NCBI GenBank assembly: GCA_050179645.1
Contig: JBFXEX010000004.1
Coordinates: forward strand, 1 to 64,000
Origin: VAZQ01 sp050179645
GTDB taxonomy: Bacteria; Pseudomonadota; Alphaproteobacteria; Rhizobiales; Xanthobacteraceae
Direction: 5' to 3'
DNA length: 64,000 nucleotides
Part shown: positions 1-10,345 of the stretch, piece by piece
Layout of the letters: every line of letters starts with the position of its first letter
Numbering within the stretch: position 1 is the first letter of the stretch
Made by a program: the position numbers and the translations under genes
The notes under the pieces: generated by a model
Told to the model about the DNA's origin: nothing
Database searches by the model: none
What the model saw: the letters and a program-made list of their open reading frames with translations, nothing else

Positions 1-94
1 CAACACCAACCGACCACATTCGAGCCTCAACGGGCTCACACCGACTGAGTTCGCAGCACGCCCCACGGAGGGGCATAACCGGAACAGATTCTCC

Positions 95-1225
95 CTATAA
101 ACGAGGACAACTCGGGGAGCAGGTCAGGCGCCTTATCACATCCAATGGGATCGCGAAGGCATATTGCGAGTCCATACAGCCTAATACGAAGTACGCAGTC
201 TCGGCTTCACCGAGGAAATCGTCCCACTTGGGATGGTACGCGTACCAATAGGAATATCCACCGCGCGTGTATCTCTTCGAGATCGAACAAGCCACCCGTT
301 TCTCGTGTGAAGCGTTCCAATAGAGTGCGCGACTTTTCTTTATTAGTTTCGAGCCGACTTTGTTTGACATCGCAAGGATAATGTCATTTCGTTTGCTATC
401 AAGAACGGTGGTGTCAGTGAATTGCCAGCCACTTGGTGTGGCAACCGCGCTCGGCGCGTCCGGAGAGGCCTCAATTGTCTCAATCGCTGCTTCTACAATG
501 CCTGTTTCTACATCGGTGGCGGTGGTGAACATTACATCGACCAGCCCATCCAAACGAGTAAACTCCATAGGTGTTAGCAAGCTGCGAATTTTCAGCCCGG
601 TTTCAGGATCGTCTGAGTTTTCCTTCAATTGCACGAGTTTCAACAAAGCATCGGCGCTAATTAATCGAATGTCCCATGCGTGTCGAGAACCGCGGATTTG
701 GGCTTCTAATTCCCCCGTATCTTGACGACCGACGACTATGAGAATTGAAGAAGGTTGGGCAACCTCTTTCGACGCCAACAGCTTCTGACGGTAGGTCGCG
801 ATAGTGTCGAGCTTAACCGTGTATGCGTCCGTAGTCTTGACCTCGGCGACGATGGTGTGCCCTTCGGGGGACGACCAAATGCCGTCGAAGCCAACGGTAA
901 TTTGGCTGCCCTGGTAGCGGCCGTTGAGCACCTTGTAGTCGAGTCGGCGGCCCAATTCGTTGACCAAGTCTTGAAATACCAAACCGCTCTTTGTGAAGCT
1001 GGTCGAGAGGCAATGCTCGATGTATTTCTCAAGTTGTGACGAATCGGCCTGCGTCAAATACTCTCGCAACTCTGCCGCACATGGACCGTTATCCTTAAGT
1101 ACGCCATCGCCAGCCATTGCCACGATCTGTTCGATCGAGGATTGGCCCACTTCTTTTGGATTAGATGCCCAAAAAGCGGAGTAGCGGCATATCTTTAAAC
1201 TAAAACAGATACGCTTGAGGCACAA
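95..1225 (-). CDS. Orphan PD-(D/E)XK restriction-endonuclease-like protein
   Basis: Open frame of 376 codons. The first in-frame ATG is at 1225, but homology-like sequence only starts near the segment QSSIEQIVAMAGDG, so the true start may be the GTG at 1150 or an ATG near 1114. The central part reads like a PD-(D/E)XK nuclease core: GFDGIW supplies an acidic residue and VAEVKTTD supplies the E-x-K pair, followed by a helix-rich stretch. From family knowledge this fold cuts DNA; no methyltransferase, specificity subunit or helicase lies beside it, so it is an orphan here. Its base composition is visibly AT-richer than the flanking genes, which suggests transfer. The last residues after IPLDVIRR look unnatural and may follow a frameshift. 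The target and role are unknown. Confidence 0.6.
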   Translation of the reverse strand: MCLKRICFSLKICRYSAFWASNPKEVGQSSIEQIVAMAGDGVLKDNGPCAAELREYLTQADSSQLEKYIEHCLSTSFTKSGLVFQDLVNELGRRLDYKVLNGRYQGSQITVGFDGIWSSPEGHTIVAEVKTTDAYTVKLDTIATYRQKLLASKEVAQPSSILIVVGRQDTGELEAQIRGSRHAWDIRLISADALLKLVQLKENSDDPETGLKIRSLLTPMEFTRLDGLVDVMFTTATDVETGIVEAAIETIEASPDAPSAVATPSGWQFTDTTVLDSKRNDIILAMSNKVGSKLIKKSRALYWNASHEKRVACSISKRYTRGGYSYWYAYHPKWDDFLGEAETAYFVLGCMDSQYAFAIPLDVIRRLTCSPSCPRL

Positions 1226-1240
1226 CCAACGTAAAGCATA

Positions 1241-4369
<3,129 letters not shown>

Positions 4370-4428
4370 TGGCCGGTATTCTTCCGACGGGGAGGGGCGG
4401 CAGTGCGGCAAGCCAGGGCGTGCACGTG

Positions 4429-4443
4429 GAACGTAGTGAGAAC
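4429..4443 (-). promoter_or_regulatory. SOS (LexA) box upstream of uvrA
   Basis: The minus strand reads GTTCTCACTACGTTC, a perfect match to the alphaproteobacterial LexA target GTTC-N7-GTTC. It lies 60 bp upstream of the chosen uvrA start, the expected place for LexA repression of this repair gene. Confidence 0.85.
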
Positions 4444-4565
4444 GGAGCGGCTTCGCTAGTGTAGGCAGCCGCAGAGCCGATGTCCCGTGCCCGGGCACCT
4501 GTGGACAACCCATCCTATTGGGTTTTTCGCAGCAAAAGGCAGCGCCGGACCGAGGCGTATTCCGG

Positions 4566-4716
4566 CGTCATTCCAGAAGCCGCGAAGCGGCTGTACGGAA
4601 TCCAATTTTTGTTACGATCGAACTCGGAAACAGCGATGGATTCCGGGCTCGCGGCACGCAGCCCAGTTTACGCAGGCTGCATAAACTTGCCTGCGATGCC
4701 GCGCCTCAGGATGACG
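4566..4716. repeat. Dispersed inverted repeat, family A (GTCATTCC...GGAATCCA)
   Basis: It starts GTCATTCCAGAAGCCGCGAA, has GGAATCCA and later TGGATTCCGGGCTCG as inverted inner arms, and ends CAGGATGACGG. It fills the gap between uvrA and the next gene. Close relatives occur at 63551-63650 and, in partial form, at 27828-27893 and 57387-57512. The stretch GCGTAAACTTGCCTGCG near 57463 resembles GCATAAACTTGCCTGCG here. Confidence 0.75.
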
Positions 4717-4732
4717 GAGGGTGTCCGCTCGA

Positions 4733-5065
4733 TCAGGCGACGGCGGCGTCGCCCTGGCGGATGGTCTGACGCACCTCGAAACCCTCGAACTGGGGATGGT
4801 CGATGTAGAGCGGCTTGTTCTGTCCGGCGTCGCGGTGGGCCATGCGGAAGTGCTCCGACTTGGTCCAGGCCTCGAACGCCGATTTGCTCTGCCAGACGGT
4901 GTGCGACGAATACAGCGTGTAATCGTCATGTTCCGGACCCTTGAGCAGATGGAACTCGACGAAACCCGGTACCTTGTGGAGATGGGTGTCGCGGCTCGAC
5001 CACACGTGCTCGAAGGCGTCCTCCGAGCCCTTCTTCACGCGGAAGCGGTTCATGGCGATGTACAT
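4733..5065 (-). CDS. IsdG/ABM-family haem-degrading monooxygenase (HmuQ/HmuD-like)
   Basis: A 110-aa protein starting at the ATG at 5065 (MYIAMNRFRV), preceded by GGAGAG. The longer upstream frame is probably noncoding. It has the antibiotic-biosynthesis-monooxygenase (ABM) fold pattern: an N-terminal strand, then VPGFVEFHLLKG, then YTLYSSHTVWQSK and FEAWTKSEHFRMAH, where the last His is the likely haem ligand. Members with this sequence type open the haem ring and release iron in rhizobia (HmuQ and HmuD of Bradyrhizobium). It is divergent from hemP-hmuTUV, which fits a job in using the imported haem. The function is inferred from family and context. Confidence 0.85.
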   Translation of the reverse strand: MYIAMNRFRVKKGSEDAFEHVWSSRDTHLHKVPGFVEFHLLKGPEHDDYTLYSSHTVWQSKSAFEAWTKSEHFRMAHRDAGQNKPLYIDHPQFEGFEVRQTIRQGDAAVA

Positions 5066-5470
5066 GTCTGTCTCTCCACTCGGTTTCGGATCGGCAAATG
5101 GCAGGATCGCGCTGCCTGCGGCCCGCCCGCGTGCTGAGTGGGCCGTGCACCGCTTGTTTAACAGGTCGCCCGCGGCGCGCCAGCGCGCGGCAACGCGCCG
5201 ACGATCAAGATGCTCCTTGTTGAAGCGATCTCGATGACCGCCATACGGATTGGCGACGACCCGAACCTGCGTCGATTCCGACCGGCGGACAAAGATCGGC
5301 GTGATCTTCCTGGCTCCAAGTATTCCTGGTGGCAAGCAACCACATCTGACAAGTCAACGCACGGCTTTCGTTGTTTTTTACAACAACTCCAGGAAAGGGC
5401 GTTTCCTTAAAGTCGTTCAAAAGTAAGTATATCTTGCAATGCGACGCTGACACGGTAAGAAGTCACCAAG
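5066..5470. promoter_or_regulatory. Divergent haem-island control region with two short inverted repeats
   Basis: A 405-bp gap without a convincing gene lies between the IsdG-like gene and hemP. Two adjacent dyads stand out: GTTGT-N5-ACAAC at 5370-5384 and AGGAAA-N5-TTTCCT at 5391-5407, with centres 22 bp apart. Their place between two divergent iron-related genes makes them candidate operators for an iron or haem regulator such as Irr or Fur, but neither matches a consensus that I can assign with certainty. Confidence 0.45.
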
Positions 5471-5662
5471 ATGATTTCGCGCGGCGATGATACTCATCAA
5501 CAATCGAGCACGACCAGCCCGCCGGCTCTGCCGTGTCAGATCGTCATCGGCGAAAACCAAATCGACAGCCGTGAACCGTTCACCGGGACCCGCGAGATTA
5601 CGCACGGAGATGCGTGCCGGCTTCGCCTGACGGTGCGGACCAAGCTCATCCTCACCAAGTAA
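5471..5662 (+). CDS. hemP: Hemin uptake protein HemP
   Basis: A 63-aa protein whose C-terminal half has the HemP pattern: an SRE segment (IDSREPFTGTREITH), then RLRLTVRTKLILTK, ending directly at the stop. HemP proteins are tiny, accompany haem-uptake operons, and in some bacteria help control the receptor gene. Here it is the first gene of the hmu operon, with hmuT beginning 12 bp after its stop. The N-terminal 25 residues are not conserved-looking, so a later start is possible. There is no strong ribosome site before the ATG at 5471. Confidence 0.85.
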   Translation: MISRGDDTHQQSSTTSPPALPCQIVIGENQIDSREPFTGTREITHGDACRLRLTVRTKLILTK

Positions 5663-5673
5663 GGGAGCCGCAA

Positions 5674-6639
5674 ATGCCGGCGCGTTGCCGATCATTCGCC
5701 TGGCGCAGCGTCGCATTCGCGACGCTGTGCGTCTTTGCAGCCACGCCGGCGACGGCCGACGCCGTCACCGTGCGCGACGCGGCCGGACGGGACGTGGCGA
5801 TCACTGACACCAGCCGGATCATATCGATCGGCGGCGCAGTGACGGAAATCCTCTACGCCCTCGGTCTTGAACGGCGCTTGATCGCGGTCGACACCACCAG
5901 CCTCTACCCGCCGCGCGCGCTCGCCGAGAAGCCGAACGTCGGCTACATGCGGCAACTGTCGGCAGAAGGCGTGCTCGGCCTCGGGCCTTCGCTGGTGCTT
6001 GCCAGCGAAGGCGCGGGGCCGAAGGAGACGATCGCCGTGCTGGACGCCGCTCGCGTGCCGTTCGTGCGGGTCCCGGAGGTGTTCACCGGCGAAGGCATCA
6101 TCGACAAAGTCAGGCTGATCGCCAAGGCGACCGGCACGTCCGAGCGCGGCGAATGCCTGGTGAAGCGGGTGCAGGAGGACCTCGACGTCATGGCGAACCT
6201 GCGCCGGCGCATCGAGCAGCCGCGCAAGGTGATGTTCCTGATGTCGTTTCTGAACGGCCGGCCGATGGTTGCGGGACGCGCGACTGCGGCCGAAGGCATC
6301 ATCGAACTCGCCGGTGGCCGCAATGCCGTCGACAACTATGAGGGCTACAAGCTGATCAACGACGAGTCGGTGATCGCGGCGCAGCCGGATGCCGTTCTGG
6401 CCATGGAACGTCCCTCCTTCCGGCTCGACGCCGATACCGTCTTCGCGCATGCGGCCTTCGCCACGACGCCCGCCGCCGACCACAAGGCCTTCGTCTCGAT
6501 GGATGGGCTTTATCTGTTGGGATTCGGCCCGCGGGCGGCGCGGGCGGCGCGCGACCTCGCGGCCGCGCTCTATCCGACGTTGAGCGGGCCACCGTTGCCG
6601 TCGGAGCGAACGCCGCTGTCGGACGCCTGCCAGAAATGA
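5674..6639 (+). CDS. hmuT: Haem ABC transporter, periplasmic haem-binding protein
   Basis: 321 aa starting at the ATG at 5674, preceded by AAGGGAG; the frame is open 20 codons further upstream through the end of hemP. The N-terminus is a signal peptide (about residues 1-29, ending ATPATADA). The mature part begins VTVRDAAGRDVAI and continues SIGGAVTEILYALG, as in TroA-type class III solute-binding proteins of the haem/cobalamin group. It captures haem in the periplasm and passes it to HmuU. The stop overlaps the hmuU start (ATGA), which points to translational coupling. Confidence 0.95.
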   Translation: MPARCRSFAWRSVAFATLCVFAATPATADAVTVRDAAGRDVAITDTSRIISIGGAVTEILYALGLERRLIAVDTTSLYPPRALAEKPNVGYMRQLSAEGVLGLGPSLVLASEGAGPKETIAVLDAARVPFVRVPEVFTGEGIIDKVRLIAKATGTSERGECLVKRVQEDLDVMANLRRRIEQPRKVMFLMSFLNGRPMVAGRATAAEGIIELAGGRNAVDNYEGYKLINDESVIAAQPDAVLAMERPSFRLDADTVFAHAAFATTPAADHKAFVSMDGLYLLGFGPRAARAARDLAAALYPTLSGPPLPSERTPLSDACQK

Positions 6640-7733
6640 ACGAAGCGGCGGCACCTGCGATCGCGGGGCGGGCCCGCCGTTTGCTTGTGTTTCGATCGAC
6701 TCCGCGCAAAGTCGTCGTGATGCTTGCCCTCCTGGCGGCGCTGGCGGCTGCCGCCGTCGTCGCCGTCACCATCGGCGCAGCCGGCATCCCGCTGCGCCGT
6801 GTTGCGGCTGCGTTCGGGCTCGCCGACGGCGATGCCGCACTGATCCAGCGCGACTGGCTGGTATTGTGGTCGATCAGGCTGCCGCGGATCGCCTTCGCCA
6901 TCATCGTCGGCGCGTTGCTCGCGGTCGCCGGCGCGATCTTGCAAGGCCTGTTCCGCAATCCGCTCGCCGACCCGGCGCTGGTCGGCGTCTCCGGCGGTGC
7001 GGCGCTTTCGACCGCGGCGATCATCGTGATCGGCGACCGCTACCTGGTATCGGCAGGCCTCAACCTGACGACCGAACTGATGCCGGCGGCGGCCTTTGTC
7101 GGCGCGCTCGCGGCGACGGTGCTGCTCTATCGCATCGCCACCCGCGAAGGCCGCACCTCGATTGCGATGTTCCTGCTGGCCGGGCTGGCGATCGCCGCGC
7201 TCGCCAATGCCGGTCTCGGCCTCCTGATCTTCCTCGCTGACGATCGTCAGTTGCGCGACATCAACTTCTGGATGCTGGGCTCGCTGAGCGGCGCGACTTG
7301 GGCCAAGGCCGGCGCGATCGCGCCGTTCCTTGCCGGTGCGCTGCTGGCCGTACCGGTGATCGGACGCGGCCTCGACGTGCTGGTGCTGGGCGAGACCGAG
7401 GCGTTTTACAGCGGCATCCCGGTGGAGCGGCTCAAGCGCATCTGCATCGTACTGGTCGCCGCTGCGACCGGCGCGGCAGTCTCGGTTTCCGGCGTGATCG
7501 GCTTTGTCGGCATCGTGGTGCCGCACCTGTTGCGGCTGATGATCGGCCCGGGCCACCGCTTGCTGCTGCCGGCGTCGATGCTGCTGGGCGCCACATTGCT
7601 GCTGATCGCCGACACCTTCGCGCGCACGCTCGCGGCGCCGGCCGAACTGCCGATCGGCATCGTCACCGCGGCGATCGGGGCGCCGTTCTTCCTCTACCTC
7701 CTGCTCCGCCAGCGCGTCCTGCTCGGCCCATGA
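6636..7733 (+). CDS. hmuU: Haem ABC transporter permease (FecCD family)
   Basis: 365 aa with about ten hydrophobic segments. Family signatures of FecCD/BtuC permeases are visible: RLPRIAFAIIVGALLAVAGA near residue 80, the QGLFRNPLADPALVG coupling region, and GVIGFVGIVVPHLLRL near residue 287. It forms the inner-membrane channel for haem together with the ATPase HmuV. Its ATG overlaps the hmuT stop. Its own stop lies in the first unit of a 17-bp tandem triplication that extends to the hmuV start. Confidence 0.95.
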   Translation: MNEAAAPAIAGRARRLLVFRSTPRKVVVMLALLAALAAAAVVAVTIGAAGIPLRRVAAAFGLADGDAALIQRDWLVLWSIRLPRIAFAIIVGALLAVAGAILQGLFRNPLADPALVGVSGGAALSTAAIIVIGDRYLVSAGLNLTTELMPAAAFVGALAATVLLYRIATREGRTSIAMFLLAGLAIAALANAGLGLLIFLADDRQLRDINFWMLGSLSGATWAKAGAIAPFLAGALLAVPVIGRGLDVLVLGETEAFYSGIPVERLKRICIVLVAAATGAAVSVSGVIGFVGIVVPHLLRLMIGPGHRLLLPASMLLGATLLLIADTFARTLAAPAELPIGIVTAAIGAPFFLYLLLRQRVLLGP

Positions 7734-7767
7734 TCTTGCTCGGCCCATGATCTTGCTCGGCCCATGA
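7721..7767 (+). repeat. 17-bp tandem triplication at the hmuU/hmuV junction
   Basis: The unit GCTCGGCCCATGATCTT occurs at 7721-7737 and 7738-7754, and its first 13 bases again at 7755-7767. Each unit carries CCCATGA. The first copy supplies the hmuU stop (7731-7733) and the third supplies the hmuV start (7764). It looks like duplication of an ancestral ATGA stop-start overlap. Confidence 0.95.
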
Positions 7768-8588
7768 CGTCGCAATCCAGCACGAGCGTGCTCGAGGCGC
7801 GTTCGCTGTCGGTGCAGATCGGCGCCGCCCGGCTGCTCGACGACATTTCGCTGACAATTGCGCCAGGCGAGGTGGTTGCGCTGGTCGGGCCGAACGGCGC
7901 CGGCAAGTCGACGCTGCTGCGGGCGCTCTCCGGCGAACTTGCCAGGCATGCGGGCCGCGTGCTGCTGAAAGGACGCGAGCTGGCCGCGTACCAACCGTGG
8001 GCGCTCGCGCAGCACCGTGCCGTGCTGTCGCAGAGCGTCAATGTCACCTTTCCGTTCACGGTGGCGGAGATCGTCCGCATGGGGGCGGGCGACCGGCGCG
8101 GTCCGCGGATCGACCACATGATCGAGTCCGCGCTCGCCGAGGTCGACGTCGCCGATTTCCGCGAACGTACCATCACGACATTATCCGGAGGCGAACAGCA
8201 GCGCGTGCACCTGGCGCGGGTGCTGGTGCAGCTCGCGTGCGGCGAGGCGGCGCACGGGCCGGGCGTCCTGCTGCTCGACGAACCGACCGCGAGCCTCGAC
8301 CTGCGGCATCAACTCGTTGTTCTGGGCGCGGCGCGGCGGCGCGCCGAAGCCGGCACCGCCGTGGTCGCGATCCTACACGACCTTAATCTTGCGGCGCTGT
8401 TCGGCCGGCGGACCGTGGTGCTCCATGCCGGCCGTATCGACTGCGACGGTCCGGCGCGGGAGATCATCGGCAACGACATGCTGACGCGGGTGTTCGGCGT
8501 CGGCGGCGCCGTCGGCACCATTCCGCCGGACGACATGCCGTTCGTGCTACCCCATGGCGCGCGGACGATGCCGCGGCCGGGGCAATGA
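7764..8588 (+). CDS. hmuV: Haem ABC transporter ATP-binding protein
   Basis: 274 aa. Walker A is GPNGAGKST (residues about 42-50), the Q-loop lies near LSQSVNVTFPFTV, the signature is LSGGEQQRVHLARV, Walker B is VLLLDEPTASLD, and the switch His is in AILHDLNLA. This is the HmuV/BtuD group of ATPases that power import of haem through HmuU. The ATG at 7764 lies in the last copy of the tandem repeat, 30 bp after the hmuU stop, with no strong Shine-Dalgarno of its own. Confidence 0.95.
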   Translation: MTSQSSTSVLEARSLSVQIGAARLLDDISLTIAPGEVVALVGPNGAGKSTLLRALSGELARHAGRVLLKGRELAAYQPWALAQHRAVLSQSVNVTFPFTVAEIVRMGAGDRRGPRIDHMIESALAEVDVADFRERTITTLSGGEQQRVHLARVLVQLACGEAAHGPGVLLLDEPTASLDLRHQLVVLGAARRRAEAGTAVVAILHDLNLAALFGRRTVVLHAGRIDCDGPAREIIGNDMLTRVFGVGGAVGTIPPDDMPFVLPHGARTMPRPGQ

Positions 8589-8694
8589 CTGTTTGGCGGC
8601 AGGCTCGCATGGCTGCCGGAATCGATGGATGATGGGGCTGACGATTCTGCCGCCCGCAGCAGGATAAGGGGCCCTTCAAGCCAAGGAGCGCGAC

Positions 8695-9207
8695 ATGGCC
8701 GGCGTTATCGCATTCGTGCTCGGAAACTTCACCCTGACGTTCTTCGTCATGGGATTGATCGCGTCCGCGATTGCTCTGGCATTCAAGCCGCAATGGACGT
8801 TGGCCGTCGTGGTCGAGGCGCTGTTCTCGTACTTCCTGCTGTTCTCGATCGCGGTCTCGTATTTCTACAATTTCGTCTTTCACGTCTTCTTCGGCGAACT
8901 TGCCGCCAAGTTCATCGGCTGGGCCGACAGTCCGTTCCAGCTCGAGGTCGGGTTCGCCAGCCTCGGATTTGCGGTGATCGGCCTGCTCGCCTTCAAGGGC
9001 AGCCGCGACATGCGGATCGCCGCGGTGGTCGGGGTGACCTGTTTTCTGTGGGGCGCGGCCGGCGGCCACATCTACCAGATGATCGCCCAGAAAAATTTCT
9101 CGCCCGGCAATGCCGGGATCATTTTCTACAGCGACATCTTCATTCCGATCATCGGATTGCTATTTCTGTGGCTGCAGCGCCCCGGCGCGCCGGCATCGCG
9201 GCCATAA
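8695..9207 (+). CDS. DUF6790-type integral membrane protein
   Basis: 170 aa with five hydrophobic segments (about residues 3-27, 35-62, 83-100, 106-127, 145-163). The segment FGELAAKFIGWADSPFQLEVG between the second and third resembles the DUF6790 group of four- to five-helix proteins of unknown function. The start is supported by AAGGAG eight bases upstream. It follows hmuV by about 100 bp on the same strand, so it might be co-transcribed, but nothing in it points to haem. Confidence 0.7.
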   Translation: MAGVIAFVLGNFTLTFFVMGLIASAIALAFKPQWTLAVVVEALFSYFLLFSIAVSYFYNFVFHVFFGELAAKFIGWADSPFQLEVGFASLGFAVIGLLAFKGSRDMRIAAVVGVTCFLWGAAGGHIYQMIAQKNFSPGNAGIIFYSDIFIPIIGLLFLWLQRPGAPASRP

Positions 9208-9237
9208 TCGTTTGCGTTGTAGCGCCGGACATGATAA

Positions 9238-9252
9238 GAACAAAAAGAGAAC
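9238..9252 (-). promoter_or_regulatory. SOS (LexA) box upstream of ssb
   Basis: Plus strand GAAC-AAAAAGA-GAAC is the complement of GTTC-N7-GTTC, the alphaproteobacterial LexA target. It lies 208 bp before the ssb start and just after the DUF6790 gene, so the ssb promoter is probably here, with a long leader. Its orientation relative to uvrA is the same as that of the uvrA box. Confidence 0.75.
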
Positions 9253-9459
9253 ATGACTGAGGCGTCGAGCGCGCGGGCGACCGCTGTGGAAAAGCGGGGC
9301 ACGGCATGGTTCAGCAAGCGACTTGGCTGCGCGGATGGGCTTAGGGTGCGGCAGACGAAATTGACCGGCAACGACCGGCAACGGAATTGACCGGCGCACG
9401 CCGACGCGAGGCGACAGGCGTTTTGCGACGGTCGGCAGGCCAGGAACAGGAGAACAGCA

Positions 9460-9945
9460 ATGGCGGGCAGCGTGAACAAGGTCATCCTGGTCGGCAATCT
9501 CGGCAAGGATCCGGAAATCCGGCGCACCCAGGACGGCCGTCCGATCGCCAACCTCAGCGTTGCCACCTCCGAATCCTGGCGCGACAAGGCGACCGGCGAG
9601 CGCAAGGAAAAGACCGAGTGGCACCGCGTGGTGATCTTCAGCGAGGGCCTCTGCCGCGTCGCTGAGCAGTACCTCAAGAAGGGCGCGAAGGTGTATCTTG
9701 AGGGCAGCCTGCAGACCCGCAAATACACTGACAAGGACGGCGTCGAGAAATACTCCACCGAAGTCGTGCTGCAGAACTTCAACTCGACACTGGTGATGCT
9801 CGATCGCGCCGGCGGCGGTGGCGGCGATTTCGGCGCCGACCAGGGCGGCGATTTCGGCGCCTCCGGCCCGGTGTCCCGCGAGCGCAAGCCGGCGATGGCC
9901 GGGGCGGGCCGGCGGGGCGACATGGACGACGAAATACCGTTTTGA
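9460..9945 (+). CDS. ssb: Single-stranded DNA-binding protein
   Basis: 161 aa. Residues 1-110 form the OB fold (GSVNKVILVGNLGKDPEIRR, then WHRVVIF and AEQYLKKGAKVYLEGSLQTRKY). A Gly-rich linker with GGGGGDFGADQGGDFGA follows, and the acidic tip DMDDEIPF binds partner proteins. It coats single-stranded DNA in replication, repair and recombination. AGGAG precedes the ATG. An SOS box lies upstream, and the gene faces away from uvrA as in many proteobacteria, although the two are now about 5 kb apart. Confidence 0.97.
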   Translation: MAGSVNKVILVGNLGKDPEIRRTQDGRPIANLSVATSESWRDKATGERKEKTEWHRVVIFSEGLCRVAEQYLKKGAKVYLEGSLQTRKYTDKDGVEKYSTEVVLQNFNSTLVMLDRAGGGGGDFGADQGGDFGASGPVSRERKPAMAGAGRRGDMDDEIPF

Positions 9946-10014
9946 CGATCGTCCGATCGACCAAGCGGCGCGCAGCGCAGCGGAGTTCCGCAAGCGCAGA
10001 CAGAGGAACGAGCG

Positions 10015-10323
10015 ATGAGGATCGACACGGCCGCAGCCGCAATCCTGTTCGCAACGTGCCTGCTGCCGGCCGCCGCGACGGCAGCCCCCGGCGATGCCGT
10101 GTCGGTGCTCGCCTGCGCACGGGCCGGCGTGGAGGCCAAGTGCCTGGTGATCACCGGGGTGAACGGCAGCGTCTACAACATCACCAGCTCCAATCCGAGG
10201 CCGCCGCTCGACGTCAAGATTCAGTTGCGCGGCACCGTGACCGACAAGCTCAGCTCCTGCAACCAGGGCCTCGTGGTCGAGAACATCACCTGGACGGCGA
10301 CCCGGGAAAAATGCGGCAACTGA
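10015..10323 (+). CDS. Small exported protein of unknown function
   Basis: 102 aa with a clear signal peptide (residues 1-23, ending AATA) and a mature part of about 80 residues with four Cys (in ACARAG, AKCLVI, SSCNQG and REKCGN). These may make two disulphides in the periplasm. A GAGGAAC site precedes the ATG. I do not recognise a named family. It sits between ssb and an epimerase-like gene on the same strand, with 69- and 22-bp gaps. Confidence 0.7.
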   Translation: MRIDTAAAAILFATCLLPAAATAAPGDAVSVLACARAGVEAKCLVITGVNGSVYNITSSNPRPPLDVKIQLRGTVTDKLSSCNQGLVVENITWTATREKCGN

Positions 10324-10345
10324 TCGTTGCGGGTGCGCGCGGCGC

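Noticed and set aside
1..94. A gene at the extreme left edge
   Set aside because: No frame with coding character is visible in these 94 bases apart from the possible shifted tail of the nuclease gene.
7721..7767. The 17-bp repeats as an attachment site or a CRISPR-like array
   Set aside because: They are directly adjacent with no spacers, and no integrase or cas gene is present.
6570..8117. 515-codon open frame on the minus strand opposite hmuU and hmuV
   Set aside because: Antisense shadow of two clear transporter genes.
9444..9455. A second SOS box right before ssb (GAAC-N4-GAAC)
   Set aside because: The spacing is 4, not 7, and it overlaps the ribosome site; chance is more likely.
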